The notes: generated by a model from the letters alone, not told the origin. Shown: positions 1 through 10,137, counted from the stretch's first letter. The stretch: 64,000 nt of DNA from Sphingobacterium yanglingense (GCF_004363245.1 NZ_SNYV01000011.1:496001-560000); one strand, 5' to 3'. A program made the numbers and translations.

Positions 1-114
1 TTAAATCAGTCCTTACCGGTTTCAGACTCCAGTTAATGTACAGCGTCCTGCAATAGGTTATCTATTTGTTTTTGTTATATTAGTATCAGTTTTTAACCTT
101 TAGTAGTATTTGAT

Positions 115-588
115 ATGAAGTATATCTCTATAGTTGTCGCTTTTATGTGTATGGTATCAATCGACATTTATGCACAACAATCCACAGTCTTAAATAGAGA
201 TGTCATAGAAGCACAAATGCAACTCTACGAGCACAAAATAGATGCAAAGATTAGAGAGTTGGATCTGAAAGAAGATAATCTCGAATTGAGCAAACAAAAC
301 GTGGCGGATATCATCAGTTTTCACAAAGAGGGAATAGAGGAGTTCCATCGCACATTAAACTATCTATTGGTCCTGATGGGGATCATTGTATCTGTAGTTA
401 TAGCAGCAGCCGGATACTATATAGAGCGTTTGAATAAGAGAAAATCCTTGGAACTGAAGAAAGACATCGACGCATTACGGCAGTCTATGGAGGAGAGTCT
501 TGAAAAGATAAAGAAAGAATCAGACAGGGAGCTGGATCTCATTCGTGCGGAAGCCAAGCGTCAGCTTGAACATTTCAAAGCGGGCTAA
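115..588 (+). CDS. small exported or membrane-anchored coiled-coil protein, function unknown
   Basis: A 157-residue protein I do not recognise as a named family. Residues 1-20 look like a signal peptide ending in IYAQQ. Residues about 25-80 are charged and heptad-like (helical or coiled coil). A strong hydrophobic segment at about 82-103 (LLVLMGIIVSVVIAAAGYY) is followed by a second Lys/Glu-rich coiled-coil tail to the C terminus. This suggests a periplasmic coiled coil, one membrane helix and a cytoplasmic coiled coil. The start at 115 is the first ATG and carries the signal sequence. It stands 75 bp before the glycosylase-like gene and could be co-transcribed with it. No catalytic motif is visible. 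Confidence 0.6.
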   Translation: MKYISIVVAFMCMVSIDIYAQQSTVLNRDVIEAQMQLYEHKIDAKIRELDLKEDNLELSKQNVADIISFHKEGIEEFHRTLNYLLVLMGIIVSVVIAAAGYYIERLNKRKSLELKKDIDALRQSMEESLEKIKKESDRELDLIRAEAKRQLEHFKAG

Positions 589-663
589 CCATCCTCTTGC
601 CATAAGGTTGTCGCAAAGACATCTTACCTTTGTAGGAAAACAAAAGTAAAACAAAGCACTCAG

Positions 664-1857
664 ATGTTGACCATAGAGGATTTACAGTCGATCACACTAG
701 AAAGACAAGGATTACGTTATGATGCGTCATTTGGAAGCGGAAAAGATGCTGTATATCAAAGCTTAGAACAGCTAGGTTACCTGCAGATCGATACGCTATC
801 GGTTGTCGAAAGAGCCCATCATCATACACTGTGGACGCGAATCCCTGATTATGAGACGAGTTATCTCGACGAACTTCTAGAAGAACGTCAGATCTTTGAG
901 TACTGGTTTCATGCAGCGTCCTATCTTCCGATGCAGGACTTTCGTTTTGCTCTACCGCAGATGTTGGAGGTAAGAGATAATGATTCTCATTACTATAATG
1001 CCGATTCTAAAGTAATGCGATATATCATAGATACGATTCGTGCAGAGGGACCCAAAAGAGCGCGTGATTTTGAAACCCAGGCTAAAAAATCTGGAAGCTG
1101 GTGGAATTGGAAACCAGCAAAGATCGCTTTGGAACGACTTTTCTTACAAGGCGATTTGATGATTTCGCGGCGCGAAGGTATGCAAAAGACCTACGATTTA
1201 CCCGAACGGGTTTTACCTGAGGCTATAGATCTAACAATACCTACTCCTAGGGAGTTCGCAAGCTATTTGGTAAAAACCTATTTAAATGCCTATGGATGGA
1301 CTACGCTCAAACAGATTTTACATCTTAAGACAGGGGAGACAATAAGGAATGATGTTAGGGATGTGCTATCTGACCTGCTAGAAGAGGGGATAATCGAATC
1401 AATACATATTAAAGGCTATCCACCTGTATTTGTAAGATATGATTTATTGGGGGCAACAGCGGGAATTAGTACTCCTGAAATCAGACTGTTATCACCATTT
1501 GATAATGCTATAATACATCGTGATAGGGTTAAGCAATTTTTCGATTTTGATTATCGTATCGAATGCTACACTCCAAAAGAGAAGCGACTGTACGGTTATT
1601 TTTGTTTACCCATCTTATTTGGTAATACCTTTATTGGTCGTGTGGATTGTAAGGCACACCGAAAGCAAAAACAATTCGAAATTATACATCTGCATCTAGA
1701 AAATCAGTTGATTGAGTTTGAATCGTGGGCAAAACCTTTTGCTGAGCGCATCAAGCAATTCGTCCTTTTTAATGGGTGTACGTCGTTGAAAGTATCGCAG
1801 GTCAGCCCTTCAAATAAGACAACCAAACTAAGGAAATTGCTAGAGGGCCTGTTTTAA
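664..1857 (+). CDS. AlkZ/YcaQ-like winged-helix DNA glycosylase (HTH_42 family)
   Basis: A 397-residue protein of the HTH_42 (DUF1006) family, to which the DNA glycosylases AlkZ and YcaQ belong. Members unhook interstrand crosslinks and bulky alkylated bases. The N-terminal segment LGYLQIDTLSVV carries Q41-I-D43, which matches the catalytic Q-x-D motif of the YcaQ-like branch (AlkZ itself has Q-x-Q). It is followed by an HHHTLW stretch and three wHTH-like regions, the usual architecture and length (about 400 residues). The C-terminal part with LLSPFDN and RVDCKAHR also fits the family. The protein is cytosolic. It stands alone, with a NUDIX remnant 11 bp downstream on the other strand. The family call is fairly secure; the substrate is inferred. 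Confidence 0.82.
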   Translation: MLTIEDLQSITLERQGLRYDASFGSGKDAVYQSLEQLGYLQIDTLSVVERAHHHTLWTRIPDYETSYLDELLEERQIFEYWFHAASYLPMQDFRFALPQMLEVRDNDSHYYNADSKVMRYIIDTIRAEGPKRARDFETQAKKSGSWWNWKPAKIALERLFLQGDLMISRREGMQKTYDLPERVLPEAIDLTIPTPREFASYLVKTYLNAYGWTTLKQILHLKTGETIRNDVRDVLSDLLEEGIIESIHIKGYPPVFVRYDLLGATAGISTPEIRLLSPFDNAIIHRDRVKQFFDFDYRIECYTPKEKRLYGYFCLPILFGNTFIGRVDCKAHRKQKQFEIIHLHLENQLIEFESWAKPFAERIKQFVLFNGCTSLKVSQVSPSNKTTKLRKLLEGLF

Positions 1858-1868
1858 TGGTAGAATGA

Positions 1869-2057
1869 TTATTGAATTAGGTTCTGCTCTTTCAATTTAT
1901 CAAGTATAAGCATGTCTACAGCTGATGTCCTGTCCCGGTCTTTATACGTTATCCATTCAAATGATTCTACTTCGCGGGAAGATGACAATGTTCCACTGAA
2001 ATCAGCAAAGTAGCAAAGCATTTGTACCCGGATTCCTGGAGCGTGACCATCATATAG
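1869..2057 (-). pseudogene. 3' remnant of a NUDIX hydrolase gene
   Basis: On the minus strand this stretch reads as 62 open codons ending in TAA, with an in-frame TAG immediately upstream (2058-2060). The peptide contains GHAPGIRVQMLCYFAD, a SREVESFEWI segment and a tail KDRDRTSAVDMLILDKL. This pattern resembles the C-terminal third of Bacteroidota NUDIX hydrolases, where an E-[IV]-E-x-[FIL]-x-W-[IL] strand precedes a helix beginning S-x-V-D. The NUDIX box (GX5EX7REUXEEXGU) is absent, so the gene lost its 5' two thirds. The remnant abuts the stop of the large helicase gene, which marks a likely insertion boundary. Recognition is by eye from a short segment. Confidence 0.55.
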
Positions 2058-2063
2058 CTACAA

Positions 2064-5000
2064 CTACAGCGGTTTTAAAAAGTCGCCATCTTTTGTTATT
2101 TTCTTATCTTCTACGGCATTATGAACAGACTCTAATATCGATGTTCGCATATCTTCCGTTACTCTCGAATAACCGAATATTTTCGCTATTAAAGGGACAG
2201 CACTCTCGGGTTGTATTGCTATAGAATTCTCTACGACTTTAGCAATTGCAAGATTCATTTCTTCGGGGGCAATGTAATTTAGTTTTCGTGAGCTAGCGGG
2301 TAAGGAGCTTCTATCGCGAATAGTGACTGTGTCATCTTCGGGGTGCCAAACGAAATCATTTTTTCTGATTATTAATCCACTATTGACCGCATAGGAGGTT
2401 GCTTTTGCAATTTTTGCACGACTATTGCTACCAATTTTTAATATTCCGTTTGCATCGGCTATTCTCCTTACCAATTCTTCAAAATGTATGGGGTTTTCGA
2501 TTTTTACAACTTCAGCTATCCAATTTCCAATTTGTCCAGTAGAACAGTTGGCAAGTTCCTGAAAGGAAACATCCGGAGGTAAGGTAGCTACTGTATATTT
2601 TTCATAAGACTCCACATGCTCAACCGTTTCTTCACGAATCAAACTTTTTAAATCTTCCATTAATTCTTCTTCAACAGCATCATTGTGCTCAGCTTGCATC
2701 TTTGCCTTTTCAATTGCTTCTATAAGCAATCCTAATTCTCCTTTCGGATTTCTAAACCAATCTGTGCTCCAGACATGGAATAGGTTCCAACCCATGCTTT
2801 CAAGAACAGAACTGCGTAACCTGTCACGATCTCTAGCAGACTTCGCATTGTGGTATGTCTTGCCATCACAATTTATTCCGAGCAAATACCTCCCAGGATG
2901 GTCATTATCTACCACGGCTAAGTCTATATAGAATCCTGCCGAACCTACTTTTTCCCGTACGGTGTAACCTTTTTCTCGGAGTACTTCCGCCACGATTTCT
3001 TCAAATGGAGACGGCGTGTATTCCATTTCTTCTTTGTCCCTCTCAAATTTTCCATACTGCGCATAATACAGGAAGCTTTTTAACGCCCATATCCCAAATT
3101 TTGCATTTGGCCCAGGATTTATATCCCCAGCAGTTATATTCGTAAAAACCTCACAACGGCTTTTTGCCCTCGTAATCAAGACATTCAGTCTTCGCTCTCC
3201 ACCTTCATTATTTAATGGACCGAAACTCATCGGTACATTTCCGTCTTCAGTACGGCCATAACCAATGCTGATAAATATGACATCTCTTTCATCTCCCTGA
3301 ACATTTTCGAGATTTTTGACAAAAAATGGTTCATTAGGATGACTTCTAAAGAAACTCTCGACATCCGGGTTTTTCCTACGGCGTATTTCAAGTGCATTTT
3401 GTATGGCCTGCATCTGCGCGGTACCGAAAGCGACAACGCCAAGACTTAATTTTGGGGAGTGTATTGCGTGATGCATTACGGCATCTGCAACACTATCAGC
3501 TTCCTTAGGATTAGTACGGGTTTTGCCCTTATCATAAAAAGAATCCGGTAAATGATTAAAGGCTAGTCCCATTCTGTTTTTTGATCCCGGGCTTGGGAAA
3601 ATAATCAGCTTGTTCTCGTAAAACTCCTGATTTGACAAACTGATCAATGACTCATGCCTACTGCGATAATGCCAACGGAGCATACGCTGGGGAGCGCTTT
3701 GGGCATCACACATACCGAGAATACTTTGCATATCTGCAGTTACGTTTTCTTCATCTTCTGTTTCGGTGTTCAACTTATCGAAAAAACTAGTAGGTGGCAT
3801 CTGTTTCGTGTCCCCGACAACGACTAATTGTTTCCCACGTAGTATTGCCCCAAGAGCATCTACAGGACGAACCTGACTAGCCTCGTCAAAGATTACTAAA
3901 TCAAAATCGATACTATCTGGAGGAAGAAAATTTGCAATTGACATCGGGCTCATCATAATCACCGGTTTGATTGCCTGAATGGCAAGACCTGCTTCCTGCA
4001 TTAGCCTTCTTATGGGCATATGTCTTGCTTTACGGTTGAATTCACTCTTAAGTACATTTATCTGCCCTCCGCCATCCTGTCTCGGTACAGCTTCCCAATG
4101 TTTGAGCGCGACCTTAGCAATGTTATAATATTGGTTTAGGATATCCAGTCTTTTAAACTTCTCAATCATATCTTCGTGATTAGAACGTTCAAACTTTCGT
4201 AGCTCGGGACTATTTAGCATGGCCTGCTCAATTAGTGACTCGTACCATGATTTTTGTATAGCTGTTTTTAAATGTGTTGATGCGTCCGGCCAGTTTGCGA
4301 CAATGGTAATCAAATATGCAGCTCCTTCCTTTTCTATATTTTCCTTAAGGACGTTCCATGATACCGCTTTGTGAATGTCTGGTAGATCCGCCACCCAGTG
4401 TTCTACAATATTCTTCTGTTCTTGTAAGCTATTTTCCCGAATTCCGCTATCCTTTAAATCAAAGTGCAAGAGTAAGTTTTTCATAGCTTCACCTTGCGTA
4501 TGCAGCACGGATTTTAAATCATTTGCATATTGAGTTGCAAGCTGTGGCTTCTCATTTCTTTCCAAATATTTAAGAATCGAAGCTAGTATTTCTCCTTTTT
4601 GGATAGAAGCATGTACAGCCTGTAAGTATTCGCATCCGTTTTGAACAGCATTCCAATCGGTACGTTTCTTTTGCCAATAGTTTCCAAACAATCTTGCCGC
4701 TAGTGGTTCGAGCGAAGATAGAGTACTAGCTAGACGCTTGCCTTCCATCATGGCATTTACATATTCTATCTTCACTTCAAGCTGGTCAGGTACGGTTGTG
4801 TTTAACAAACCCGTTAATCGTTTTACCGCTTTCCTATAATCGCCGATAAGGAATTTATACCACTTTTTACCATGTGCGATAAGATTTTGACGAATTTCCA
4901 ATACGTCATGTTCCCAGGCCTCAGGAATAAATAGCGAATCAAACTTAAGATGTAGATCTCTGATACGGATTCCTGTATCAATAATTTCGGCAATATCCGC

Positions 5001-6707
5001 CTTATTGTCCAGCCATGCCGCATCTGTTATCGCCATCGACTGTACACCTGGATTATTTGCAGCCGTTGCTACGGTCACTATCAGTTCAGCGATTGTTTGT
5101 TTATCGGTAGGGGTATCCACATTAAAAACTTCCGAAACGGCAGCAATAAGATTGATAAGTTCCTTGGTTTCTTTAAGCGCTTCGTTGAGTAATTCCTTCG
5201 CGGTTTCTTCATCTTTAGGTAAAAACACAGTCAGTCCCGTCCCATAAAAAAGTAACTTTTCAGGTTCACCAATTTTTGACAACCGCGCCTGAATCTGCTC
5301 AGCGAGAATTTCTATCCGCTTAAAGTATGAATAATCCCATGATCCAATGTTATCAACAGGAATCCTAGGAAATTTATAATTGTCGCTTTCTTTGTTTATC
5401 TTTAAAAGATAGCCCATCACTTCCTGTGCAGAATGTCCACTTTGAGCGATGACCTTATTTACATCATTACAGTACGCGTTTAATTCGTCTATTACGGGCT
5501 TAAGGAACTGTATCTCTTCTTCCAATCGGGTTGTGGAGGGTTTGCCTAGCTCCAAAATACGCTTTAACTCGGTATGAAGTTCACGTTTATTTGCTTTATG
5601 GCTATGTAATTCGAGACAGGCTTCGCCGAGGTTAATACTATCTAATCGTCGTTTTACAACTTCGAGAGCGGCCATTTTTTCAGCAACGAAAAGTACCTTT
5701 TTCCCATTACCGATAGCATCTGCAATAAGGTTTGTAATAGTTTGGGACTTTCCCGTGCCTGGCGGCCCCTGAATCACCATATTTCGTCCTTCATTTACAG
5801 CTAGCATCGCGAGTAGCTGTGAACTATCTGCGTCGACCACCTGAAGCAGCTGGTCTGCATTTGTTTCCTGATCGAGATGATGTTCCTCACCGATTGAAGG
5901 TTGTTGCTCATTAAAACCATCACCGAAAAGCGATTGCAAGATAGGGTGGTCAATGGGCTTTTTGTCGTCTGGCCACTTCGAACTGTCCAAGTCATGATAA
6001 ATCATAAATTTGCCGAAAGAGAAAAAGCCAAGCTCTATAGCGTTTGCTTCGACTTGCCAATTATCGGTATGGCTAATTCTATCCTGTATGTCAGCAAAAT
6101 AAGATTGAAGATTAAACTCTTCCTCGTCGCAGAGGTTGGGAATGGTGATATTAAAATCAACCATCATTTTTTCCTGAAGCGAGAGATTAGCACCAATTTC
6201 GGCTCCAGTATATCTTAAACGAAAACGTTCATTAGCACTGGAACGTTCTAAAGAAACCGGGATTAATAGGATTGGGGCTTTGCGAGCAGTTTCGGTGTTT
6301 CCTTTCTCATACCAATTTAGCATGCCCAGTGCCAAATAGAGCATATTGACACCTTGTTCTTCTATACTAGTCTTGGCAAAATAATAGGTGTTTAGAATTT
6401 TGGTCTGAAGCTTCTGCTCCGTATCATTAGTTTGCAAACGGGTATCGTTGTACGCATCTTGCAGTTCACTTTCCGATATTTCAGGCAACAAAAATAACCC
6501 CTCGTCATCTTCTTTGCCCGGTCGCGCCAAAAAAGTCATCGCCTTGTTTTGGGATACCAAGATATCATATACAACTATAGATTGCTCCTGAACTATTGAC
6601 AAACCTCGCGCTTTTGGCGCTTTGTAATTCAATAATGTATTTCGCATACCGAGATCAAGAAGTTCCTTTCTAGATGCCTCTATTTTTGGAAGTATATTTT
6701 CTGACAT
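2064..6707 (-). CDS. DUF4011 / SF1 helicase / Vsr-like nuclease / DUF3320 giant protein, probable anti-phage function
   Basis: A 1547-residue protein. Order: DUF4011-like N terminus (LRNTLLNYK-type segment near residue 25), Walker A GPPGTGKSQ near 315, a long helical insertion (about 390-880), Walker B IFDEASQ near 940 with the following GDTKQMPP motif, SF1 motifs HYRSRHE and NVLITRAKSR (about 1176), a Vsr/DUF559-type nuclease region at about 1250-1320 (YIDLAV, CDGKTYH, RDRDRLR, WSTDWF), and a DUF3320-like region at about 1390-1455. DUF4011-helicase-Vsr proteins are large, cytosolic and common in defence islands; one such architecture has been reported as a single-gene anti-phage system (Hhe). 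Here the usual acidic residue before CDG appears to be Asn (GINCDG), so nuclease activity is uncertain. The gene diverges from a second SF1 helicase. The helicase call is firm; the defence role is inferred. Confidence 0.87.
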   Translation of the reverse strand: MSENILPKIEASRKELLDLGMRNTLLNYKAPKARGLSIVQEQSIVVYDILVSQNKAMTFLARPGKEDDEGLFLLPEISESELQDAYNDTRLQTNDTEQKLQTKILNTYYFAKTSIEEQGVNMLYLALGMLNWYEKGNTETARKAPILLIPVSLERSSANERFRLRYTGAEIGANLSLQEKMMVDFNITIPNLCDEEEFNLQSYFADIQDRISHTDNWQVEANAIELGFFSFGKFMIYHDLDSSKWPDDKKPIDHPILQSLFGDGFNEQQPSIGEEHHLDQETNADQLLQVVDADSSQLLAMLAVNEGRNMVIQGPPGTGKSQTITNLIADAIGNGKKVLFVAEKMAALEVVKRRLDSINLGEACLELHSHKANKRELHTELKRILELGKPSTTRLEEEIQFLKPVIDELNAYCNDVNKVIAQSGHSAQEVMGYLLKINKESDNYKFPRIPVDNIGSWDYSYFKRIEILAEQIQARLSKIGEPEKLLFYGTGLTVFLPKDEETAKELLNEALKETKELINLIAAVSEVFNVDTPTDKQTIAELIVTVATAANNPGVQSMAITDAAWLDNKADIAEIIDTGIRIRDLHLKFDSLFIPEAWEHDVLEIRQNLIAHGKKWYKFLIGDYRKAVKRLTGLLNTTVPDQLEVKIEYVNAMMEGKRLASTLSSLEPLAARLFGNYWQKKRTDWNAVQNGCEYLQAVHASIQKGEILASILKYLERNEKPQLATQYANDLKSVLHTQGEAMKNLLLHFDLKDSGIRENSLQEQKNIVEHWVADLPDIHKAVSWNVLKENIEKEGAAYLITIVANWPDASTHLKTAIQKSWYESLIEQAMLNSPELRKFERSNHEDMIEKFKRLDILNQYYNIAKVALKHWEAVPRQDGGGQINVLKSEFNRKARHMPIRRLMQEAGLAIQAIKPVIMMSPMSIANFLPPDSIDFDLVIFDEASQVRPVDALGAILRGKQLVVVGDTKQMPPTSFFDKLNTETEDEENVTADMQSILGMCDAQSAPQRMLRWHYRSRHESLISLSNQEFYENKLIIFPSPGSKNRMGLAFNHLPDSFYDKGKTRTNPKEADSVADAVMHHAIHSPKLSLGVVAFGTAQMQAIQNALEIRRRKNPDVESFFRSHPNEPFFVKNLENVQGDERDVIFISIGYGRTEDGNVPMSFGPLNNEGGERRLNVLITRAKSRCEVFTNITAGDINPGPNAKFGIWALKSFLYYAQYGKFERDKEEMEYTPSPFEEIVAEVLREKGYTVREKVGSAGFYIDLAVVDNDHPGRYLLGINCDGKTYHNAKSARDRDRLRSSVLESMGWNLFHVWSTDWFRNPKGELGLLIEAIEKAKMQAEHNDAVEEELMEDLKSLIREETVEHVESYEKYTVATLPPDVSFQELANCSTGQIGNWIAEVVKIENPIHFEELVRRIADANGILKIGSNSRAKIAKATSYAVNSGLIIRKNDFVWHPEDDTVTIRDRSSLPASSRKLNYIAPEEMNLAIAKVVENSIAIQPESAVPLIAKIFGYSRVTEDMRTSILESVHNAVEDKKITKDGDFLKPL

Positions 6708-7026
6708 GATTAAAACTGTTTGATACTAAAATAGTTAAAACAATTTATAATTGACTGATTTACTGGTATTGGATGTCAGACAGCCCTGGTGTATTTTCGA
6801 GTTGCTGCACTGTTGATCGTCCAGTCCATGTTTATTATAATATTACCTAATTGGTGGTAATACTTTCTTCTAAGGTATTCAATGTTTTGTTGTATTGCAA
6901 GGAGGAATTGTTATTTTTGATAGGTACATATTCCAACTACATTAACTTGCTACTAGAAGCTAGGTGCTGGAGAAAGTATTCGTTAGATTTGTTTATAACC
7001 ATAAGTAAAGATACTTAAAGCGTATT
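6708..7026. promoter_or_regulatory. intergenic region between the divergent helicase genes
   Basis: This 319-bp AT-rich spacer must hold the promoters of both flanking helicases. A -7-like element TAGATTTG (6984-6991, matching TAnnTTTG) lies about 35 bp before the 7027 start; no clear -33 TTG sits at the usual distance. A dyad with 7-bp arms (TATTACC / GGTAATA, 6841-6862) lies near the middle and could bind a regulator. I found no convincing ORF, and no exact -7 match for the minus-strand gene. Confidence 0.4.
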
Positions 7027-10000
7027 ATGAGAGAAAAAGAGCATTTGCAATCAATCATAAAATATTGGAGATCGATAGAGGTATTTAACCTACCAGATTT
7101 TACAATGGGACAATCGGAGAACGATCGCTACTCAAAAGTAGATTTCACTAAGAAGGAACCTTGGTTAAGAGGTGAAGTCTCACCAAAAGCAGATCATGAG
7201 TTTCTTTACACCTTGGTTTTGGGTACGGTCAGTAAAAAGAAAGTCTTTAAAACTATCGATAGCTTTTTCTCAGTGGAAGCGAGATTGAAAGACGAAGACT
7301 ACGATTTTATCAATGGTCAGACATTGCTGTGCAGTATCACCCTTTCTCAGCAGGGAACAGTCAAAGAGTTCGGCTACCTTTTGCCATCGTACATATTCGG
7401 CGTTCAATTACTCAAACAAAGTAAATCGTTAGACCAGGTCAATAAGTTGATCAAAGATCAAAATGATGATTTCCTTCATAGAAATAAAATCCTAAAAGAA
7501 CACGATTTTTTGGAAGATGAAAGCGAGTTTGTTTCTGGATCATTCACTCATTCACGCTTACAGGAGGAGATTGATCAAATAAAAAAAATGACCTCTTTCT
7601 GGTTTGACGAAGAGATTGCAGTATATCTTAATGTAAGAGAAGTGAAAAAGGACAGAAATGTTGATCCACCTTTTCTGAATAGCTTTTATCTCGACGATCT
7701 AAATAAAGTATTAGAATTGAAAGAGGAGCAGGTAAGTTCCATTGTGTCAACGTTATTGTCTAGTCAGGTAGATAAATCGAAGCGGATTGATATATTAAAT
7801 AATCGCGGAGCATTTCTAGAGGTAATAAATCCCAAATACTTAAGTATTGGGAGATGGCCCAATTCGTTGAATTATAATCTGTACCATGCTCAACAAGGAG
7901 CCGTACAGAATATACTTCATAATCTACAGGAAGGAGGTGTTTTTAGTGTAAATGGCCCGCCAGGGACAGGGAAGACAACGTTGTTAAAAGAAGTTATTGC
8001 TAACGTCATTGTTCGACGTGCAGATTTGATATTGGAAGTTGGCGTTTCAAAAATATTTAATGAAAAAGCGAAGAAAGTCGTATCCAAATCGTCCTCATTT
8101 GTCAATTATTATCATGAGTTAAATAGCCGTTTCCTTGGTGAATTTGGAATCGTTGTGACAAGCAATAACAACACAGCCGTCGAAAATATATCCAAGGAGC
8201 TGCCCAAACGAGAAGAGAAATCTTATGTGGACACTCTTGGCTTTGGATATTTTTCTGAGATTGCAGAACGGTTAGTGACAGGGCAGACTAATTGGGGCAC
8301 ACTTGCCGCTGTGTTGGGCAACGCTAAGAACCGATATCAGTTTATTGATAACTTTTGGAATGATGATAAAAAAGGTAAACTCCAGATTGGATTTTCTTCA
8401 TTTTTGCGAGACGTAGTCCGTCAAAAAAATAAAGAAGACAACTCGTATTATCTGGCGCTGTTTAAAAAAGAAGAAGCAAATTATAGAGCGCTGAGGAGGG
8501 AATTTGACAGTTTCAAGAATCTAGCTGAATTGTATTTTGTTATGCTGCACCAATTTGGTGAAAATCAATCGCTGTTGCATGAGCTAACTAAGACGGAGCG
8601 CGAAATTGACGAGGAGCTTTCCAGTAGGGAATTGTTGTTTAACTTAAAAAGTGCGGCACTCGATGACCTCTTTGATGACAGAACCCGCGTACAGGAAACT
8701 CTCAGTCACTTAAAGACCATCCAACCATCACTATTCTTTATACATAAGCTTTTTAGAACTAGCCTTTATAAGGAATGGAACAAATCCTATCAGCTGCCAT
8801 TGCAAGAGCTGTTAGAAATAAACCAAACTATTAGCACTGATCAAGCTGAGGTGAGGCAAATAAAGAAAGAAATTACAAAATTAACAGAACAGCAACAAGT
8901 TATTAGAAAACAGAAATCAAAACCCCAACAGTATTTCTTGGACCTTGAACAGAAGAAAGAGACTATTTCAGAGAAGTACGGGATTGAAATCAATAATTTA
9001 CCTGATGAGTGGTTTATCGATGAGTCAATGGAAGATTTGCATCTCAGTATGCCTTTCTATTCAGCTAAGGTGGCGAAAATTCAATCTGATATTTTCCTGA
9101 GCGCCCTTCGTATCCATGAGTTGACTATAAAAATCAATGAAGGTATTATTTCAAAGAATATTCGTACTTATATGGCATGTTTAGCTACAGGACCGGATAA
9201 GGATACTTCCATGATGCAACACCTTTGGGATAGCTTTTTTATTTGCGTGCCAGTTGTCTCCACAACACTGGCTTCTATTTCAAAACAATTTCCTTTCGAC
9301 TTAAAATTGGGATGGACATTGATTGATGAAGCGGGGCAGGCCGTACCACAATCCGCTGTTGGAGTCTTGCAGCGTTCAAAGCGCGCTGTAGTGATTGGAG
9401 ACCCACTACAGATAGAGCCAGTCGTTACTATACCACCTAGTTTAGTCGAAAAGCTGAGAGAAGAGTACAAGGTAGATTTGCTTTGGTCCCCCTATGTAAG
9501 CTCATTACAGCAATTAGCAGACCGCACAAGTAAACAAGGGACAGCGATTATAGATTACAAAGACACGTCTGTATGGACCGGATTCCCTTTGCGCGTTCAT
9601 CGTCGTTGTATCGACCCCATGTTTTCTATATCCAATAGTATTGCTTATAATAATCAGATGGTATTGTTTCCAGGGCTCAAGACGGATGGTTCAGAGTCAG
9701 CAAATGCCATTCAAACCCAATGGATAGATGTTAAAAGTGACCAATCAGCATTGAATAAACACGTTATCCTAGAGGAGATAGCCGCTATCGAAAGCTTCTT
9801 AAATACCAATGCGCAAGCAATCGGCAGGGATGATGTGTATATCATCAGTCCCTTTAAGAACGTGGCCGATCATTGCAGCCGGCATTTTAACAGCACTCTA
9901 TATCCTCATGTCAAATGCGGGACAGTGCACACGTTCCAAGGTAAAGAAGCTAAAACTGTTGTTTTTGTTTTGGGTACGGATCAAAATGGAGGCGGAGCCC

Positions 10001-10137
10001 GAAAGTGGGCTTCTCAGAAGCCGAATTTAGTGAATGTTGCAGTGACCAGAGCAAAGAAAAGCTTGATTATAGTTGGAGATAGAGACTTGTGGCGACAACA
10101 GCTTTATTTTAGTACATTGTCTAGTGAGGTAAACTAG
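7027..10137 (+). CDS. UPF1-like SF1 helicase (AAA_11/AAA_12), probable defence or nucleic-acid metabolism
   Basis: A 1036-residue cytosolic ATPase. The first 290 residues are an unassigned domain. Walker A NGPPGTGKTT lies near residue 308, a long charged coiled-coil insertion at about 480-690, Walker B LIDEAGQA near 766 followed by GDPLQIEPVV, then RVHRRC, a TFQGKEA motif, and the terminal SF1 motif VAVTRAKKSLIIVGD near 1004. This order is that of UPF1/Dna2-type SF1B helicases. I see no nuclease, kinase or PLD domain, so it does not match the two-gene Mokosh system. It is divergent from the DUF4011 helicase and the two may form one island unit, but nothing in the sequence proves a shared pathway. 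Confidence 0.82.
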   Translation: MREKEHLQSIIKYWRSIEVFNLPDFTMGQSENDRYSKVDFTKKEPWLRGEVSPKADHEFLYTLVLGTVSKKKVFKTIDSFFSVEARLKDEDYDFINGQTLLCSITLSQQGTVKEFGYLLPSYIFGVQLLKQSKSLDQVNKLIKDQNDDFLHRNKILKEHDFLEDESEFVSGSFTHSRLQEEIDQIKKMTSFWFDEEIAVYLNVREVKKDRNVDPPFLNSFYLDDLNKVLELKEEQVSSIVSTLLSSQVDKSKRIDILNNRGAFLEVINPKYLSIGRWPNSLNYNLYHAQQGAVQNILHNLQEGGVFSVNGPPGTGKTTLLKEVIANVIVRRADLILEVGVSKIFNEKAKKVVSKSSSFVNYYHELNSRFLGEFGIVVTSNNNTAVENISKELPKREEKSYVDTLGFGYFSEIAERLVTGQTNWGTLAAVLGNAKNRYQFIDNFWNDDKKGKLQIGFSSFLRDVVRQKNKEDNSYYLALFKKEEANYRALRREFDSFKNLAELYFVMLHQFGENQSLLHELTKTEREIDEELSSRELLFNLKSAALDDLFDDRTRVQETLSHLKTIQPSLFFIHKLFRTSLYKEWNKSYQLPLQELLEINQTISTDQAEVRQIKKEITKLTEQQQVIRKQKSKPQQYFLDLEQKKETISEKYGIEINNLPDEWFIDESMEDLHLSMPFYSAKVAKIQSDIFLSALRIHELTIKINEGIISKNIRTYMACLATGPDKDTSMMQHLWDSFFICVPVVSTTLASISKQFPFDLKLGWTLIDEAGQAVPQSAVGVLQRSKRAVVIGDPLQIEPVVTIPPSLVEKLREEYKVDLLWSPYVSSLQQLADRTSKQGTAIIDYKDTSVWTGFPLRVHRRCIDPMFSISNSIAYNNQMVLFPGLKTDGSESANAIQTQWIDVKSDQSALNKHVILEEIAAIESFLNTNAQAIGRDDVYIISPFKNVADHCSRHFNSTLYPHVKCGTVHTFQGKEAKTVVFVLGTDQNGGGARKWASQKPNLVNVAVTRAKKSLIIVGDRDLWRQQLYFSTLSSEVN

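Noticed and set aside
7027..10137. Mokosh-type anti-phage helicase
   Set aside because: No kinase or PLD nuclease domain and no matching partner gene are seen.
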